Origin: a virus
Strand: one strand, 5' to 3'
IMG/VR virus record: IMGVR_UViG_3300030090_000213
Coordinates: 1 to 62,745 of that record
Length of the DNA: 62,745 nt
Positions 35,645 through 43,061 of this stretch are shown here, in pieces. The notes under the pieces are model-generated. The model searched no databases, was not told the origin of the DNA, and saw only the letters and a program-made list of their open reading frames with translations. The stretch's first letter is position 1. Every line of letters starts with the position of its first letter. Made by a program: the position numbers and the translations under genes.

Positions 35645-37426
35645 ATGTATGTCAAGAGCGAAATAGATAAAAGGGACTTTTTAAGTCATATAAATAATCA
35701 ATCAAGAACAAGCGGTATGAAGCTTGGTCAACATAAAATATTATGTCCCTCATGCCAAAGTGAGAGGAGTAAAAACAAACACGATAAACCTTTGTCAGTA
35801 AATATTGAAGCTGATAAGGTTATATATCATTGTCATCATTGCGGTATCAATGGTTTAGTATCAAGGAGAGAGGAATACCATATGAAATTAGTAAAACAAG
35901 AAGTAAAAAAAGAAGTAAAAAAACCAGTAGAAACACCAAAAAATATACCCAATGACAAAGCTAGTGATTGGTTGCAGGATAGAGGTATAAGTATTACAGC
36001 CTCAGAAACGGCAGGAGTCGTCCAGACGGAAAAAAATAATAAACCAGTCATTGGTTTTACCTTCGTTAGCGATGGAGAGGTGGAAGCAGTTAAGTATAGG
36101 AGTGCAAATGGGACAAAGAGTTTTTGGTGGGATGGGAACGCACAAAAGCTTTGGGGACAACAGGTTTATGATAGCAAATTGCCAACATTAGAAAGCACAA
36201 TCATCATAACTGAGGGAGAAATGGACACACTAGCTATCAAAACAGCCTTTGAGGGTGTGATGAATGTAGATTGTTATTCAGTTCCCAATGGTGCTCCAAA
36301 CAAGATTACTGATAACAAGATAGACCCAAGTGAAGATGGGAGATTTAAGTATGTATGGAATGATAGAGATAAGTTTGATGGTGTTGAAAGGGTTATTCTT
36401 TGCACAGATGCAGATGAAAACGGAAATATACTGGCAGATGAATTAGCTAGAAGATTAAACAAGGCTAGATGTTATAGAGTAAATAACCTTGATTGCAAGG
36501 ATGCTAATGATGTATTAATTAAACATGGAGCAGAAAAGTTAAGGGATGTAATTATAAACGCAGAGCCAATCCCATTACACGGATTAAATAACCTAGACCA
36601 TTATGCAGATGAATTTCAAAGCTTGTATGAAAAAGGTATGCCAAGTGGTGTATCAACAGGCTATTCAAGTGTAGATGAAATTTTTACCCTATCTACAGGT
36701 AATTTAGTTGTTACAACTGGTCATGCGGGAGATGGCAAGTCAGCCTTTATAGACCAACTTGTAGTCAATGTAGCTAGGAACAATGGGTGGAAAACTTGCT
36801 TCTGTTCGTTTGAAAAGCCAGTTCAACTTCATGCAGTTCAGTTATCTCAAATCCTTGTAGGTAAGCCATTTTTTGAGGGTTTTAACGCAAGAATGACCCA
36901 AGAAGAAAAAGACTTTGCAGAAACTTGGATAAGAGAACACATACTATTTCAAGATTATCAAGATGGTGGGTTGCCAACAATAGAAGCTATCCTAGAAAAG
37001 GGAGCAAGTGCAGTTATGAGATATGGTGTTAGGATTTTAGTCATAGACCCATTCAACTTTATACATACAGACCATACAGGATTAGAAACTGATATGGTTA
37101 GCGAAATGCTAACAAAGGTGCAACTGTTCGCAAAGCAACATGATGTATTAGTATTCTTTGTTGCACATCCAACTAAACCATTTATTAGGGATGGCAAAAA
37201 GAATGTATGTACAGGAGTTGATGTAGCTAAATCATATGCTTGGTTTAGTAAGGCTGATACAGGATTAACAGTCTATAGAGGAGAAGAGGGAGTTGAAATA
37301 CATAACTGGAAGGCTCGTTGGGGTTGGCAAGGTAAGTTAGGAAGTGTTAATATGACCTTTAATCCAGTCAATGGGAGATATGCAGAAATTGAAGAAGTTG
37401 AAGATAACTTTGACTGGGAGTTCTGA
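35645..37426 (+). CDS. Bifunctional primase-helicase (T7 gp4 / Twinkle type)
   Basis: 593 aa. N-terminal zinc ribbon (ILCPSCQSE, C34/C37, and YHCHHCG, C63/C66), a TOPRIM segment (~185-205, IIITEGEMDTLAIKTAF, with Asp-rich CTDADENG later) and a DnaB-type helicase (~330-590) with Walker A GHAGDGKSA and Walker B VRILVIDPFNF. It makes primers and unwinds DNA at the fork. No DNA polymerase is encoded in the window, so a host polymerase probably extends the primers. It starts behind TATAGGAGG. Confidence 0.93.
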   Translation: MYVKSEIDKRDFLSHINNQSRTSGMKLGQHKILCPSCQSERSKNKHDKPLSVNIEADKVIYHCHHCGINGLVSRREEYHMKLVKQEVKKEVKKPVETPKNIPNDKASDWLQDRGISITASETAGVVQTEKNNKPVIGFTFVSDGEVEAVKYRSANGTKSFWWDGNAQKLWGQQVYDSKLPTLESTIIITEGEMDTLAIKTAFEGVMNVDCYSVPNGAPNKITDNKIDPSEDGRFKYVWNDRDKFDGVERVILCTDADENGNILADELARRLNKARCYRVNNLDCKDANDVLIKHGAEKLRDVIINAEPIPLHGLNNLDHYADEFQSLYEKGMPSGVSTGYSSVDEIFTLSTGNLVVTTGHAGDGKSAFIDQLVVNVARNNGWKTCFCSFEKPVQLHAVQLSQILVGKPFFEGFNARMTQEEKDFAETWIREHILFQDYQDGGLPTIEAILEKGASAVMRYGVRILVIDPFNFIHTDHTGLETDMVSEMLTKVQLFAKQHDVLVFFVAHPTKPFIRDGKKNVCTGVDVAKSYAWFSKADTGLTVYRGEEGVEIHNWKARWGWQGKLGSVNMTFNPVNGRYAEIEEVEDNFDWEF

Positions 37427-37919
37427 AACATTACAAGTTAATGACATTGGAAGTCCCTATCTACATTTCAGAAACCAAGTTGCAATAACCAAAATAGGTA
37501 AAAGCAAAGTTGGTAGGGCAATCGTGTTTGACCAACACATCATAGATAAATCTTTCCTAGAACAAAAACTAACAGCAGAACAGCACAATGTCTGTAATAA
37601 ATACCTTGAATTGATAGCAAAAAGTGGAGCTTTGGGAAAATCCTTCGGGCTGGGAAAAGAAATATTTACCAGTCATAGTTTTAATCAAGCTCCGCCAAGA
37701 GCTGTAATGCTTTCAAGAATACAGAAAAAACTTGTGAATGACTGTGGATATGAGAGAGAAAAGGTTTTTTGGAAGATTATGATAGATAATCCTAAAGAAA
37801 TATGCGAAACAAAGGAGTTAGTAATGCAAGAATGTTCTAATGCACTACTAACTTTTTGGTATATTAGTCAGAAAAATCCTGTTTCTTTGTTTCAACAATC
37901 CCTTGTAAGCCAAGTTTAG
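37371..37919 (+). CDS. Hypothetical protein, up to 182 aa, overlapping primase end
   Basis: The frame opens inside the primase gene. Possible starts are ATG 37371, ATG 37380 or TTG 37410; none has a clear ribosome site, so the N-terminus is uncertain. The body (VFDQHIIDKSFLEQKLTAEQ, GKSFGLGKEIFTSHS, YEREKVFWKIM) is a globular basic protein I do not recognise. A CCAGT element is embedded at 37661-37673. It is convergent with, and overlaps, the next leftward gene by 56 bases. Confidence 0.6.
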   Translation: MGDMQKLKKLKITLTGSSETLQVNDIGSPYLHFRNQVAITKIGKSKVGRAIVFDQHIIDKSFLEQKLTAEQHNVCNKYLELIAKSGALGKSFGLGKEIFTSHSFNQAPPRAVMLSRIQKKLVNDCGYEREKVFWKIMIDNPKEICETKELVMQECSNALLTFWYISQKNPVSLFQQSLVSQV

Positions 37920-38127
37920 CTTCATAATTATCACTTGTAATCGCTCCACTAAAGATAGCTTTGCCCTCTTGTTCAGCAGTATCTTCTTCAATAGATATGT
38001 TCTGCTTATCAGCTTCACTATGTATCATATGAATAATTTGCTTGTTAAGTGAGCGACTTTCTTTCTTAGCCAAAGAATGTGCCAATTCGTAGGTTTCTTC
38101 CGAACATCTAATGAATAGACTTTTCAT
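37864..38127 (-). CDS. Arc-like ribbon-helix-helix DNA-binding protein
   Basis: 87 aa from ATG 38127. MKSLFIRCSEETYELAHSLA, with KKESRSLNKQIIHMIHSEAD, fits the ribbon-helix-helix fold: a short beta strand then two helices, as in Arc/MetJ. The C-terminal ~45 residues are acidic and not recognised. Such proteins bind palindromic operators as dimers of dimers. It lies beside the palindromic CCAGT elements and the parS-like site, so it is a candidate for binding them. Confidence 0.75.
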   Translation of the reverse strand: MKSLFIRCSEETYELAHSLAKKESRSLNKQIIHMIHSEADKQNISIEEDTAEQEGKAIFSGAITSDNYEAKLGLQGIVETKKQDFSD

Positions 38128-38422
38128 AGTTATCATCCTTAAAAATAATTTGCGGACTATCTTGCACTTCTGCAATAGCAACACTTTCTCTACCAACTTG
38201 ATAATACCTATCTTCTTCTAATTGCTTTATGGCACTTTCAATTAACCATTCGTTAGACATAATTAAAGGGTCATCTAAAAGAGATATAGCAAAGGCAAGA
38301 GCATCTAGTTCAGTTTCAAATATCCATACAAAATGTTTCCATTTAGCACTAGATTTAGTTGAATAAGCATTACTTGGCTCAGGTATATCTAAATGATATG
38401 TGTGTCTTATTACCGCATACAT
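38108..38422 (-). CDS. Hypothetical protein, 104 aa, paired with RHH gene
   Basis: It overlaps the ribbon-helix-helix gene by 20 bases. The start at 38422 is the likeliest, though no Shine-Dalgarno precedes it. It contains AKWKHFVWIFETELDALAFAISLLDDP. The pair has the layout of a two-gene regulatory or toxin-antitoxin unit, but no toxin motif is visible. Confidence 0.6.
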   Translation of the reverse strand: MYAVIRHTYHLDIPEPSNAYSTKSSAKWKHFVWIFETELDALAFAISLLDDPLIMSNEWLIESAIKQLEEDRYYQVGRESVAIAEVQDSPQIIFKDDNYEKSIH

Positions 38423-38467
38423 AAGCAATTATTATACTGCAAAATGCTATCAAAGTGAAATACATAT

Positions 38468-38483
38468 TGTTCCACATGGAACA
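38468..38483. promoter_or_regulatory. parS-like 16-bp palindrome
   Basis: TGTTCCACATGGAACA, a perfect 8+8 palindrome. It differs from the parS form TGTTCCACGTGGAACA only in the two central bases (CA/TG versus CG), i.e. a single change of the central dinucleotide. No ParA or ParB gene is seen in the window. Confidence 0.55.
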
Positions 38484-38540
38484 TTTATCCTACTGCTGTG
38501 TTTCCGACACCCGTGGTATTTCCTGACAAAAATAAAATAT

Positions 38541-38549
38541 TTACCAGTC
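38541..38549. repeat. CCAGT element (half-site)
   Basis: AAAATATTTACCAGTCTATTG around this position, in the gene-poor region. Further copies lie at 38640-38650, 38933-38945, 38992-39000 and 39009-39022, giving five in under 500 bases, a density unlike any other non-coding stretch here. Confidence 0.6.
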
Positions 38550-38716
38550 TATTGTTTTACAACGCCTCATCACGCCTACTGCTGTATTATTAAACACTAC
38601 AGGTTTCTGTCATCTCTGGACTCAGGCTAAAAAAATATTATTTACCAGTCAGGGATTTTTTGATAGCAGGACTTGGTGGTATGTCAACTATCTTTATAGA
38701 CTATCAACCGACTACC

Positions 38717-38750
38717 AAAAAAAAAGGGACAATCTTGCGACTATCCCTTT
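38717..38750 (-). terminator. Leftward intrinsic terminator
   Basis: On the minus strand AAAGGGA and TCCCTTT form a 7-bp stem (38750-38744 with 38729-38723) followed by about nine T residues. It lies downstream of the stronger terminator at 39069 and may stop read-through from the ribozyme operon or a short RNA made in the origin region. Confidence 0.6.
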
Positions 38751-38782
38751 AAACTTATAAACATAAGCTTGGAGGTTAATAT

Positions 38783-38803
38783 ATGAAATTGTATTGGAAA
38801 TAA
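38783..38803 (+). CDS. Six-codon minigene MKLYWK
   Basis: ATG AAA TTG TAT TGG AAA TAA with a textbook GGAGG seven bases upstream. The leader shares the cTTGGAGG layout of the ribozyme-operon genes, on the opposite strand. No longer frame continues from it. It could be a leader peptide or a translated minigene, or chance. Confidence 0.35.
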   Translation: MKLYWK

Positions 38804-39060
38804 AATTAAAAAATCACGCAATCAAATATTAGTTTCAATAATATAATGTATTTGATAGCAAATTGCAAGAGTTATTAACAACTTTTTAACACTTTTTCCA
38901 CAGACTTATCCACGGCTTAAAAACCAGTAAATATATTATCTTCAGTCCACTTCAGAAATATCAATGTCAACACGACCCCACCCCAAACAACACCAGTAAA
39001 AACAATATACCAGTAAATATTTTTACCATCAATTTTTTTGATGGTAAACACATCCACTTT
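38804..39060. other. Candidate replication origin
   Basis: An AT-rich stretch with no gene. It holds two DnaA-box-like 9-mers, TTTTCCACA (38894-38902) and TTATCCACG (38906-38914), three bases apart in the same orientation, then three CCAGTAAA repeats (38933, 38992, 39009) and a TTTTTACCATC/GATGGTAAA-type hairpin near 39021-39050. It lies between the primase operon and the ribozyme operon. Confidence 0.45.
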
Positions 39061-39068
39061 TTTTAGAC

Positions 39069-39112
39069 CAAAAAAAAAGGCGGGACACTACCTTTTACAG
39101 TAGCATCCCGCC
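39069..39112 (-). terminator. Strong leftward intrinsic terminator of the ribozyme operon
   Basis: On the minus strand GGCGGGA (39112-39106) pairs with TCCCGCC (39085-39079), with an inner CTAC/GTAG pairing in the loop, followed by eight T residues. It is ten bases past the last stop of the leftward operon. Confidence 0.88.
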
Positions 39113-39121
39113 TTAATTTAT

Positions 39122-39424
39122 TTATATATCTTGCACTTCAACTTCTTCAATTTCATCTTTAGCTGTAAATCCAACAACCTCTACAATGTCATCATTAGCT
39201 GTAAATCCAAAATGTTTTGGGTTAGGGATGTTTAAGTTTTCCCTTTCCTTATATAAAACATCTTGCACTTTATGATTAATTGAAACCAAAGTATTAAAAT
39301 ATTTAACTAGAGCCAAATCAATATCTGATTTTTCTTCTAGTTCCCTATTAATCTTTGTATAGATTTCGTTGCAAGTTCCTATGTTTACTTTCAAAGTAAA
39401 TTCTAACAATTCCCTATTAGTCAT
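39122..39424 (-). CDS. Hypothetical protein, 100 aa, last gene of ribozyme operon
   Basis: Coupled to the previous gene by ATGA. Mostly helical, with a degenerate repeat near the C-terminus (FGFTANDDIVEVV, then GFTAKDEIEEVEV). No family is recognised. A terminator follows directly. Confidence 0.65.
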   Translation of the reverse strand: MTNRELLEFTLKVNIGTCNEIYTKINRELEEKSDIDLALVKYFNTLVSINHKVQDVLYKERENLNIPNPKHFGFTANDDIVEVVGFTAKDEIEEVEVQDI

Positions 39425-39648
39425 TCTAAACCCCCCATACCTTTTAATGTTCCAAAACTATGGGTAAGAACAAATTCATCATCATCTAAATTAGTATCAA
39501 GTTCTGCAGATAACAACTCGTTAAATTCTTTTGGATTTTCTTCTTTAAGTGTTTCTGCCATTTCAATACATCCCTTAAAAGATGATATATTGTCTGTTGC
39601 TTGAAATAATATTTCTGCAACTGTTTCTATGTCGTTATTAATACTCAT
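39421..39648 (-). CDS. Acidic hypothetical protein, 75 aa
   Basis: Helical and strongly acidic (IEMAETLKEENPKEFNELLS, AELDTNLDDDEFVL). Its ribosome site GGAGG lies in a hairpin loop, and a hammerhead ribozyme ends 35 bases upstream of its ATG. Function is unknown; small acidic early proteins often bind host factors. Confidence 0.65.
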   Translation of the reverse strand: MSINNDIETVAEILFQATDNISSFKGCIEMAETLKEENPKEFNELLSAELDTNLDDDEFVLTHSFGTLKGMGGLE

Positions 39649-39654
39649 AATAAT

Positions 39655-39670
39655 TACCCCTCCAAGGGCA
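39655..39670 (-). promoter_or_regulatory. Shine-Dalgarno hexaloop hairpin, gene 39648
   Basis: Minus strand TGCCC[TTGGAG]GGGTA: five pairs (one G-T) closing a UUGGAG loop that contains the Shine-Dalgarno. One of a family with changing stems and an invariant loop. Confidence 0.6.
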
Positions 39671-39682
39671 GTTAAGTTAAAT

Positions 39683-39741
39683 AAACTGTTTCATGCCTTT
39701 AGGCAATCATCAGTAGAAAATACACATTTTCTATACAGTTT
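39683..39741 (-). ncRNA. Hammerhead ribozyme 1 (type III)
   Basis: Minus strand. Stem III AAACTG/CAGTTT plus the A-U pair; cleavage triplet GUA (cut between 39734 and 39733); stem I TAGAAAAT/ATTTTCTA with a GTGT loop; core CTGATGA (39713-39707); stem II TGCC/GGCA with a TAAA loop; core GAAA (39692-39689). All invariant core residues are present. The base of stem II is a T-T pair rather than the usual G-C, as in the other copies. Confidence 0.85.
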
Positions 39742-39874
39742 TGGCAAAATTGTCGCTAGGAGAACTCGCCTGTTGCAAAGTTAAGAGTAGGTTAAGGGCA
39801 TAAGATACCCTAAAAAACCCTACTCTTAAATCGCATTAGAAAATTTCTATCTGTGTTTAGTCAGATAAAAATAT
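39742..39874 (-). other. Structured 3' region between ART-like gene and ribozyme 1
   Basis: 133 bases with no gene. On the minus strand AAGAGTAGG/CCTACTCTT (39829-39782) encloses AGGG/CCCT, and ATCTG/CAGAT forms a small hairpin just after the ART-like stop. It is the longest gap in the ribozyme operon. It could protect the 3' end of the upstream message. Confidence 0.45.
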
Positions 39875-39883
39875 TTACCAGTC
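39871..39883. repeat. CCAGT element overlapping a stop codon
   Basis: ATATTTACCAGTC. On the minus strand GAC TGG TAA encodes the last two residues and stop of the ART-like protein, the same arrangement as at rusA. Confidence 0.6.
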
Positions 39884-40570
39884 AATGGTTTTATCAGCAT
39901 AAATGATTTCATCTTCATTCCTATTACTTAAATACGCAATAGCTTCTGATTTATTAATAGTCTTTTCAAAAACTTCATAATCAAAATTAAATCTATTAGC
40001 AAACCATTCAGCTATTTCTTTGCTTAAAGTCCAAGACAATCCTTTATCATTAAGACCACCTCTATAGATTTTTATTTTATTAGGAAGTTTATCAAAGTAT
40101 TTTTTATCATCATCGCACATAATTAAATGTTTATCTTTGATAAAATAATCGTTTAACAAAAAATACCAATAATCTAAATTTTCATAGACATTTTCAGTAT
40201 CACACCAAATATATCTAATTAAATCCCAATACTCATCAGCTTTTGGCTTCCACCATTGCTGTATGGCATCGTAAACAAAAGGCACTCTATAAGGTCTTGT
40301 AATAAAATTTACAATTTCCATATCGTTATTTGATTTAGCTTCTTGAAATGCTTTGCTTTTAGCTTCATAACTTTTATTAGCTATATCTATTTGCAAAGGA
40401 TGTTCGCTGTAATATCCAACATAAAACTTATGATGTATCATTTTCATTCCACTTGACAATGTAATAACACATTTAGCTAGTTCGCTGTTAAGTTTTATAT
40501 CTTCATCAACATCATTAATATTTTTAATGCTATAAATTATATCTTCATTGAGTTTTTTATTTATATCCAT
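39875..40570 (-). CDS. ADP-ribosyltransferase-like protein
   Basis: 231 aa from the ATG at 40570; a longer frame would run into the ribozyme. The C-terminal third shows the R-S-E layout of ADP-ribosyltransferases: KIYRGG (R170), KGLSWTLSKEIAEWFANRF (S179) and IAYLSNRNEDEIIYA (E219/E221). The N-terminal two thirds are not recognised. Phage enzymes of this kind (T4 Alt, ModA) modify host RNA polymerase or translation proteins; that target is inference. Confidence 0.72.
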   Translation of the reverse strand: MDINKKLNEDIIYSIKNINDVDEDIKLNSELAKCVITLSSGMKMIHHKFYVGYYSEHPLQIDIANKSYEAKSKAFQEAKSNNDMEIVNFITRPYRVPFVYDAIQQWWKPKADEYWDLIRYIWCDTENVYENLDYWYFLLNDYFIKDKHLIMCDDDKKYFDKLPNKIKIYRGGLNDKGLSWTLSKEIAEWFANRFNFDYEVFEKTINKSEAIAYLSNRNEDEIIYADKTIDW

Positions 40571-40577
40571 AATAAAA

Positions 40578-40591
40578 GACCCTCCAAGGTC
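40578..40591 (-). promoter_or_regulatory. Shine-Dalgarno hexaloop hairpin, gene 40570
   Basis: Minus strand GACC[TTGGAG]GGTC: a four-pair stem closing the UUGGAG loop, eleven bases before the chosen start. Confidence 0.6.
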
Positions 40592-40603
40592 AGTTAAGTT
40601 AAA

Positions 40604-40657
40604 ATCCTGTTTCATGGTTTCCCAATCATCAGTTGCAATACACATTGCAAAACAGAA
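40604..40657 (-). ncRNA. Hammerhead ribozyme 2 (type III)
   Basis: Stem III TTCTG/CAGGA (one G-T); triplet GUU, cut between 40651 and 40650; stem I TTGCAAT/ATTGCAA with a GTGT loop; CTGATGA at 40632-40626; stem II TGG/CCA with a GAAA loop; GAAA core at 40613-40610. Stems differ from copy 1 with pairing kept. Confidence 0.85.
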
Positions 40658-40680
40658 AATTTGACTAGCAAAGAGAAAAA

Positions 40681-40696
40681 TATTTACTGGTAAATA
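40681..40696. repeat. TATTTAC-TG-GTAAATA palindrome
   Basis: Perfect 7+2+7 inverted repeat, extended by GAGAAAA/TTTTCTC to about 32 bp with one conserved mismatch. It lies between the stop of the 40727 gene and ribozyme 2. Confidence 0.8.
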
Positions 40697-40726
40697 CTTT
40701 TCTCAACGCTAATCTGCTAGAAATTT

Positions 40727-41548
40727 CTAGGCTTTTTTCTTCCTTGGTCTAGGATAGATTTCAGAAGTTCCAAATAACTTCTTCTTTTCTTCTGCAGTTC
40801 CAAAGTGAACTATAGCTTTAAACAATCTTCTAACCATGGACTGTATTGCTAAAGTTTTTTGTTCGCCAGTTCTAGCACACACTTTAGGCTGTAATCTAAC
40901 AACTTGTCTTATGGTTAGTTGTTTTTCTTCATCAGACCAAAGACCCAAGGCTTGATTATGCAAAGAAGCATACAATCCATTCATAAATCCACCACGAAGA
41001 TTATCTTCTTGTAGAATTTTGTACCCTCTTATTGCCATACCAAGAACATCTAAATCTGAATATCTATAAGACCCAAATGATGTCCAATCAATAATTTCAT
41101 CAGACACACTTGATTTACTTACAGCTTCTTCAAGTTTAGACTTCATTGCAGTATTAATATCAGAATTTTCATCTAAACATTTATTAATGATGTTAGTTGT
41201 TTTATCAACTGTTGATTTTTTCTTTGCAGAAAATACATCAACGACATTTGCATTTACAACTGGCACCATTCTTGATGTAAGTTCATCAATAACATTTGTT
41301 TCAATACCCAATTCTCTAGCCATTTCTCGTAAAGCATTACCTCTACTTTCATGGTCATCTAGTAAACTGGCAACTACAATCTTTTCTAATTGCTTTTCAG
41401 ATTTAATCATCTTTGAAAACACATAAAAAAGTTGTGTTGAAATATCAATACTATATTTATTCTTCACATTTTCTAACCATGTTTTAGTTTCATCTGAAAC
41501 ATGAGTAGAAACTGGAGAACACTCGTTTTTATAATTATCATTTTTCAT
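40727..41548 (-). CDS. Hypothetical protein, 273 aa
   Basis: Start ATG 41548, downstream of a GGAGGG in a hairpin loop. The N-terminal ~120 residues are helical (HVSDETKTWLENVKNKYSID, KMIKSEKQLEKIVVASLLDD). The C-terminal part is basic (RQVVRLQPKVCARTGEQKTL, MVRRLFKAIVHFG, PRPRKKKA), suggesting nucleic-acid binding. No family is recognised. It lies between the ART-like and VWA genes, each separated from it by a ribozyme. Confidence 0.68.
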   Translation of the reverse strand: MKNDNYKNECSPVSTHVSDETKTWLENVKNKYSIDISTQLFYVFSKMIKSEKQLEKIVVASLLDDHESRGNALREMARELGIETNVIDELTSRMVPVVNANVVDVFSAKKKSTVDKTTNIINKCLDENSDINTAMKSKLEEAVSKSSVSDEIIDWTSFGSYRYSDLDVLGMAIRGYKILQEDNLRGGFMNGLYASLHNQALGLWSDEEKQLTIRQVVRLQPKVCARTGEQKTLAIQSMVRRLFKAIVHFGTAEEKKKLFGTSEIYPRPRKKKA

Positions 41549-41555
41549 AATTATA

Positions 41556-41571
41556 TGTCCCTCCAAGGACA
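41556..41571 (-). promoter_or_regulatory. Shine-Dalgarno hexaloop hairpin, gene 41548
   Basis: Minus strand TGTCC[TTGGAG]GGACA: a perfect five-pair stem, the clearest member of the family. Confidence 0.65.
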
Positions 41572-41580
41572 GTTTTTAAG

Positions 41581-41637
41581 TTTCTGATTTCATGCTTTTG
41601 CAATCATCAGCCAAGATACACATCTTGATATCAGAAA
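41581..41637 (-). ncRNA. Hammerhead ribozyme 3 (type III)
   Basis: Stem III TTTCTGA/TCAGAAA is perfect over eight pairs including the A-U; triplet AUA, cut between 41629 and 41628; stem I TCAAGAT/ATCTTGG (one G-T) with a GTGT loop; CTGATGA at 41610-41604; stem II TGC/GCA with an AAAA loop; GAAA core. Confidence 0.87.
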
Positions 41638-41657
41638 TTTGATGCGGGAAGAAAAAA

Positions 41658-41673
41658 TATTTACTGGTAAATA
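41658..41673. repeat. TATTTAC-TG-GTAAATA palindrome
   Basis: Same 16-bp sequence as at 40681, again flanked by A-rich and T-rich arms that extend the pairing. It lies between the VWA gene stop and ribozyme 3. Confidence 0.8.
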
Positions 41674-41701
41674 CTTTTTCCTCCCCACCATGTTGTCGTG
41701 A

Positions 41702-43030
41702 TTAAAGACTAGAGAAATCTATAGCAACTTTTTCTCCAAAAGGAAGTTCATTGCTCCAATTATTCTCGCCACCACTTAATGCCCATATTACTGGAACATT
41801 TGGCTCAACTTCTGAACTACATTGTCCATACGCATCTGTAAAGTAGATAAATGCTATCACATCATCTGTATCATCAGTATAGTCATTGTATAAGTTGAAA
41901 GGCGGGTCAAAATCAGTTCCGCCACCGCCACGACAGACAAGTTCCAACTCTTCACAATCCAAGTCGTATTCATCCCACCACTCGCCTTTTGAGTTTTTGT
42001 GGACAGTAGTATCACAATAACAAACTCTAATTTTATTGATACCGCACTCTTCCGCTAGGGAATTGATTTCAGTTGCAAAAACATTAAGTTCTTCTTCTGA
42101 AACACTACCGCTTGTATCAATAGCAATAACAAGTTCTCCGCCTTTTGGCTCTTTATCTCTACTAGGTAAATTAATCCCTCGCCAAGAATGTCTTTTATTC
42201 AATCTTGTCCAAGTAGGATTATTAGAGTAAACACTTTGCAATAAATCTCGCATCACATCTACCCAATCAACATAACTTTCGTTTAGCTGTTCCATAGCTT
42301 TTCCAAAACCACCAGTAGGATTTTCTCCAATACTATCTAGCTTGTCAGCCATTGTGATAGTTCTTTGAAGTTCCTCTTGTAGTTCAGCCATTTCAGTAGG
42401 CGATAATTCTTGTCCATTTTCATTAGTTGGCATCCAAACTTCGCCACTAGGTAATTCAACATCAGCAAGTTTCTCTTCAAGAGATTTACTTTGTCCATTA
42501 CCAGTAGCATCAGTATCAGCATCTTCGTTAGCATCCGCATCAGTATCAGCATCAGCATCGCTATCAGAATTGCCATTATCAGAATTAGATTGCAAATTCT
42601 CTAAAGCATCGTTTAAAGCATCTTCATCATTAGATAAAGTTCTATAAACTTGCTCTGCACTTTGTCCCTTATACTTCCTATCAATTAATCCGCCCTCTGG
42701 TAAAGGCATATCTAAATCGTATGCTATCCAAGAGTTAATTACATAGTCAGTTGCTATGTTCCAAAGTTCGTGATTTCGCTTCCCTTTTCTTAAAGGATGT
42801 TCCCAAATAACATGACTTGCTTCGTGAACTAATACTGCTTGGATTTCTTCATCTGATATTGATTTAACAAATTCATCATTCCAATAAATATTAATTCCAT
42901 TTGTAGCCATAGTTTTACATCGCTCATTATCCTCAATCAAAGTAAGTTTTAATAACATAGTAGCCATACCAACATTACCTTTCATAAGTTTCGCTCTAGC
43001 TTTAATCATTCGCTCTTCACTATTTAACAT
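41702..43030 (-). CDS. Zinc-metallopeptidase/VWA protein (DUF2201-type)
   Basis: 442 aa from ATG 43030. The N-terminal domain has the zincin motif HEASH (69-73) followed by WNIATDYVIN. Residues ~150-185 are a low-complexity Asp/Ala/Asn linker. The C-terminal domain is VWA-like with a MIDAS motif IDTSGSVSEEE, then GGGGTDFDP. This two-domain plan matches the predicted metal-dependent peptidase family COG3864 (DUF2201), whose bacterial genes often neighbour a MoxR-type ATPase, as here. Substrate unknown. Confidence 0.85.
   Translation of the reverse strand: MLNSEERMIKARAKLMKGNVGMATMLLKLTLIEDNERCKTMATNGINIYWNDEFVKSISDEEIQAVLVHEASHVIWEHPLRKGKRNHELWNIATDYVINSWIAYDLDMPLPEGGLIDRKYKGQSAEQVYRTLSNDEDALNDALENLQSNSDNGNSDSDADADTDADANEDADTDATGNGQSKSLEEKLADVELPSGEVWMPTNENGQELSPTEMAELQEELQRTITMADKLDSIGENPTGGFGKAMEQLNESYVDWVDVMRDLLQSVYSNNPTWTRLNKRHSWRGINLPSRDKEPKGGELVIAIDTSGSVSEEELNVFATEINSLAEECGINKIRVCYCDTTVHKNSKGEWWDEYDLDCEELELVCRGGGGTDFDPPFNLYNDYTDDTDDVIAFIYFTDAYGQCSSEVEPNVPVIWALSGGENNWSNELPFGEKVAIDFSSL
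42475..42585 (-). repeat. GATGCN low-complexity repeat inside the VWA gene
   Basis: Short units of GATGC/GATAC encode alternating Asp/Ala/Thr residues (SDADADTDADANEDADTD). It is a flexible acidic linker between metallopeptidase and VWA domains and a possible site of slippage. Confidence 0.7.
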
Positions 43031-43034
43031 AATT

Positions 43035-43050
43035 AATTCCTCCAAGAATT
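43035..43050 (-). promoter_or_regulatory. Shine-Dalgarno hexaloop hairpin, VWA gene
   Basis: Minus strand AATTC[TTGGAG]GAATT: a five-pair stem. The identical element precedes the 44141 and 45351 genes. Confidence 0.6.
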
Positions 43051-43061
43051 TTATTTATGAG

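Noticed and set aside
42337-42576. Open frame of 79 codons opposite in phase within the VWA gene
   Set aside because: It is produced by the GATGCN repeat read in another frame; composition is nearly all Met/Leu/Ile.
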